DNA of 5,431 bases from Bacteroidota bacterium (GTDB taxonomy: Bacteria; Bacteroidota; Bacteroidia; Chitinophagales; Saprospiraceae). The notes under the pieces were generated by a model. That model worked only from the letters and a program-made list of their open reading frames with translations, had not been told where the DNA came from and did no database searches. The DNA lies in assembly GCA_029573365.1 (NCBI GenBank), contig JAKQGD010000413.1, positions 1 to 5,431 on the forward strand, in the 5' to 3' direction. Positions 5,399-5,431 of the stretch are shown piece by piece (positions within the stretch are counted from its first letter, which is position 1; every line of letters starts with the position of its first letter). The position numbers and the translations under genes were made by a program.

Positions 5399-5431
5399 CT
5401 ATCAGCAATCATTTATGTGCGTAGCGATACA

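Noticed and set aside
5399..5431. Start of another gene or a second tRNA after tRNA-Thr
   Set aside because: Only 33 bases remain, with no recognisable promoter, start context or tRNA arm.

Overview
The window reads as a chromosomal segment of a Bacteroidota bacterium. The support is protein content (an S9 peptidase tail, a single-span TPR protein next to ribH, a DUF5777-like beta-barrel, a YceI protein, a lipoprotein cytochrome c), A-rich translation leaders without Shine-Dalgarno sequences, and two exact TAnnTTTG -7 elements placed just upstream of gene starts. A free-living aerobic lineage (Cytophagia- or Saprospiria-like) is my guess, based only on protein flavour.

Layout. Bases 1-396 hold the C-terminal end of a secreted-type prolyl-oligopeptidase (S9) gene on the plus strand. 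After a 109-base gap with a promoter and a 22-bp near-palindrome come three plus-strand genes: a membrane-anchored TPR protein (506-1204), ribH (1284-1799) and a metallo-beta-lactamase-fold hydrolase (1823-2674). A strong intrinsic terminator sits between the TPR gene and ribH, only 21 bases before the ribH start, and I see no promoter of ribH's own. The minus strand then carries four co-oriented envelope genes, transcribed from right to left: a cytochrome c lipoprotein (4705-5067), a membrane-anchored OB-fold protein (4274-4684), a secreted YceI protein (3596-4150) and a DUF5777-like outer-membrane beta-barrel (2699-3583). They converge on the hydrolase gene with a 24-base gap. The 258 bases at 5068-5325 hold the promoter of this cluster and a perfect 20-bp palindrome. 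A tRNA-Thr(CGU) gene follows at 5326-5398, and the last 33 bases contain nothing I can identify.

How the parts may work together. RibH makes the immediate precursor of riboflavin. The TPR protein looks like a periplasm-facing helper of YfgM type, and the hydrolase has no visible link to riboflavin. The minus-strand cluster puts a small haem protein, a lipocalin-like YceI protein that may bind an isoprenoid or another hydrophobic ligand, an anchored OB-fold protein and an outer-membrane barrel in one probable transcription unit. This is the most system-like part of the window. Its joint role is unknown to me, and any redox or quinone-related function is inference.
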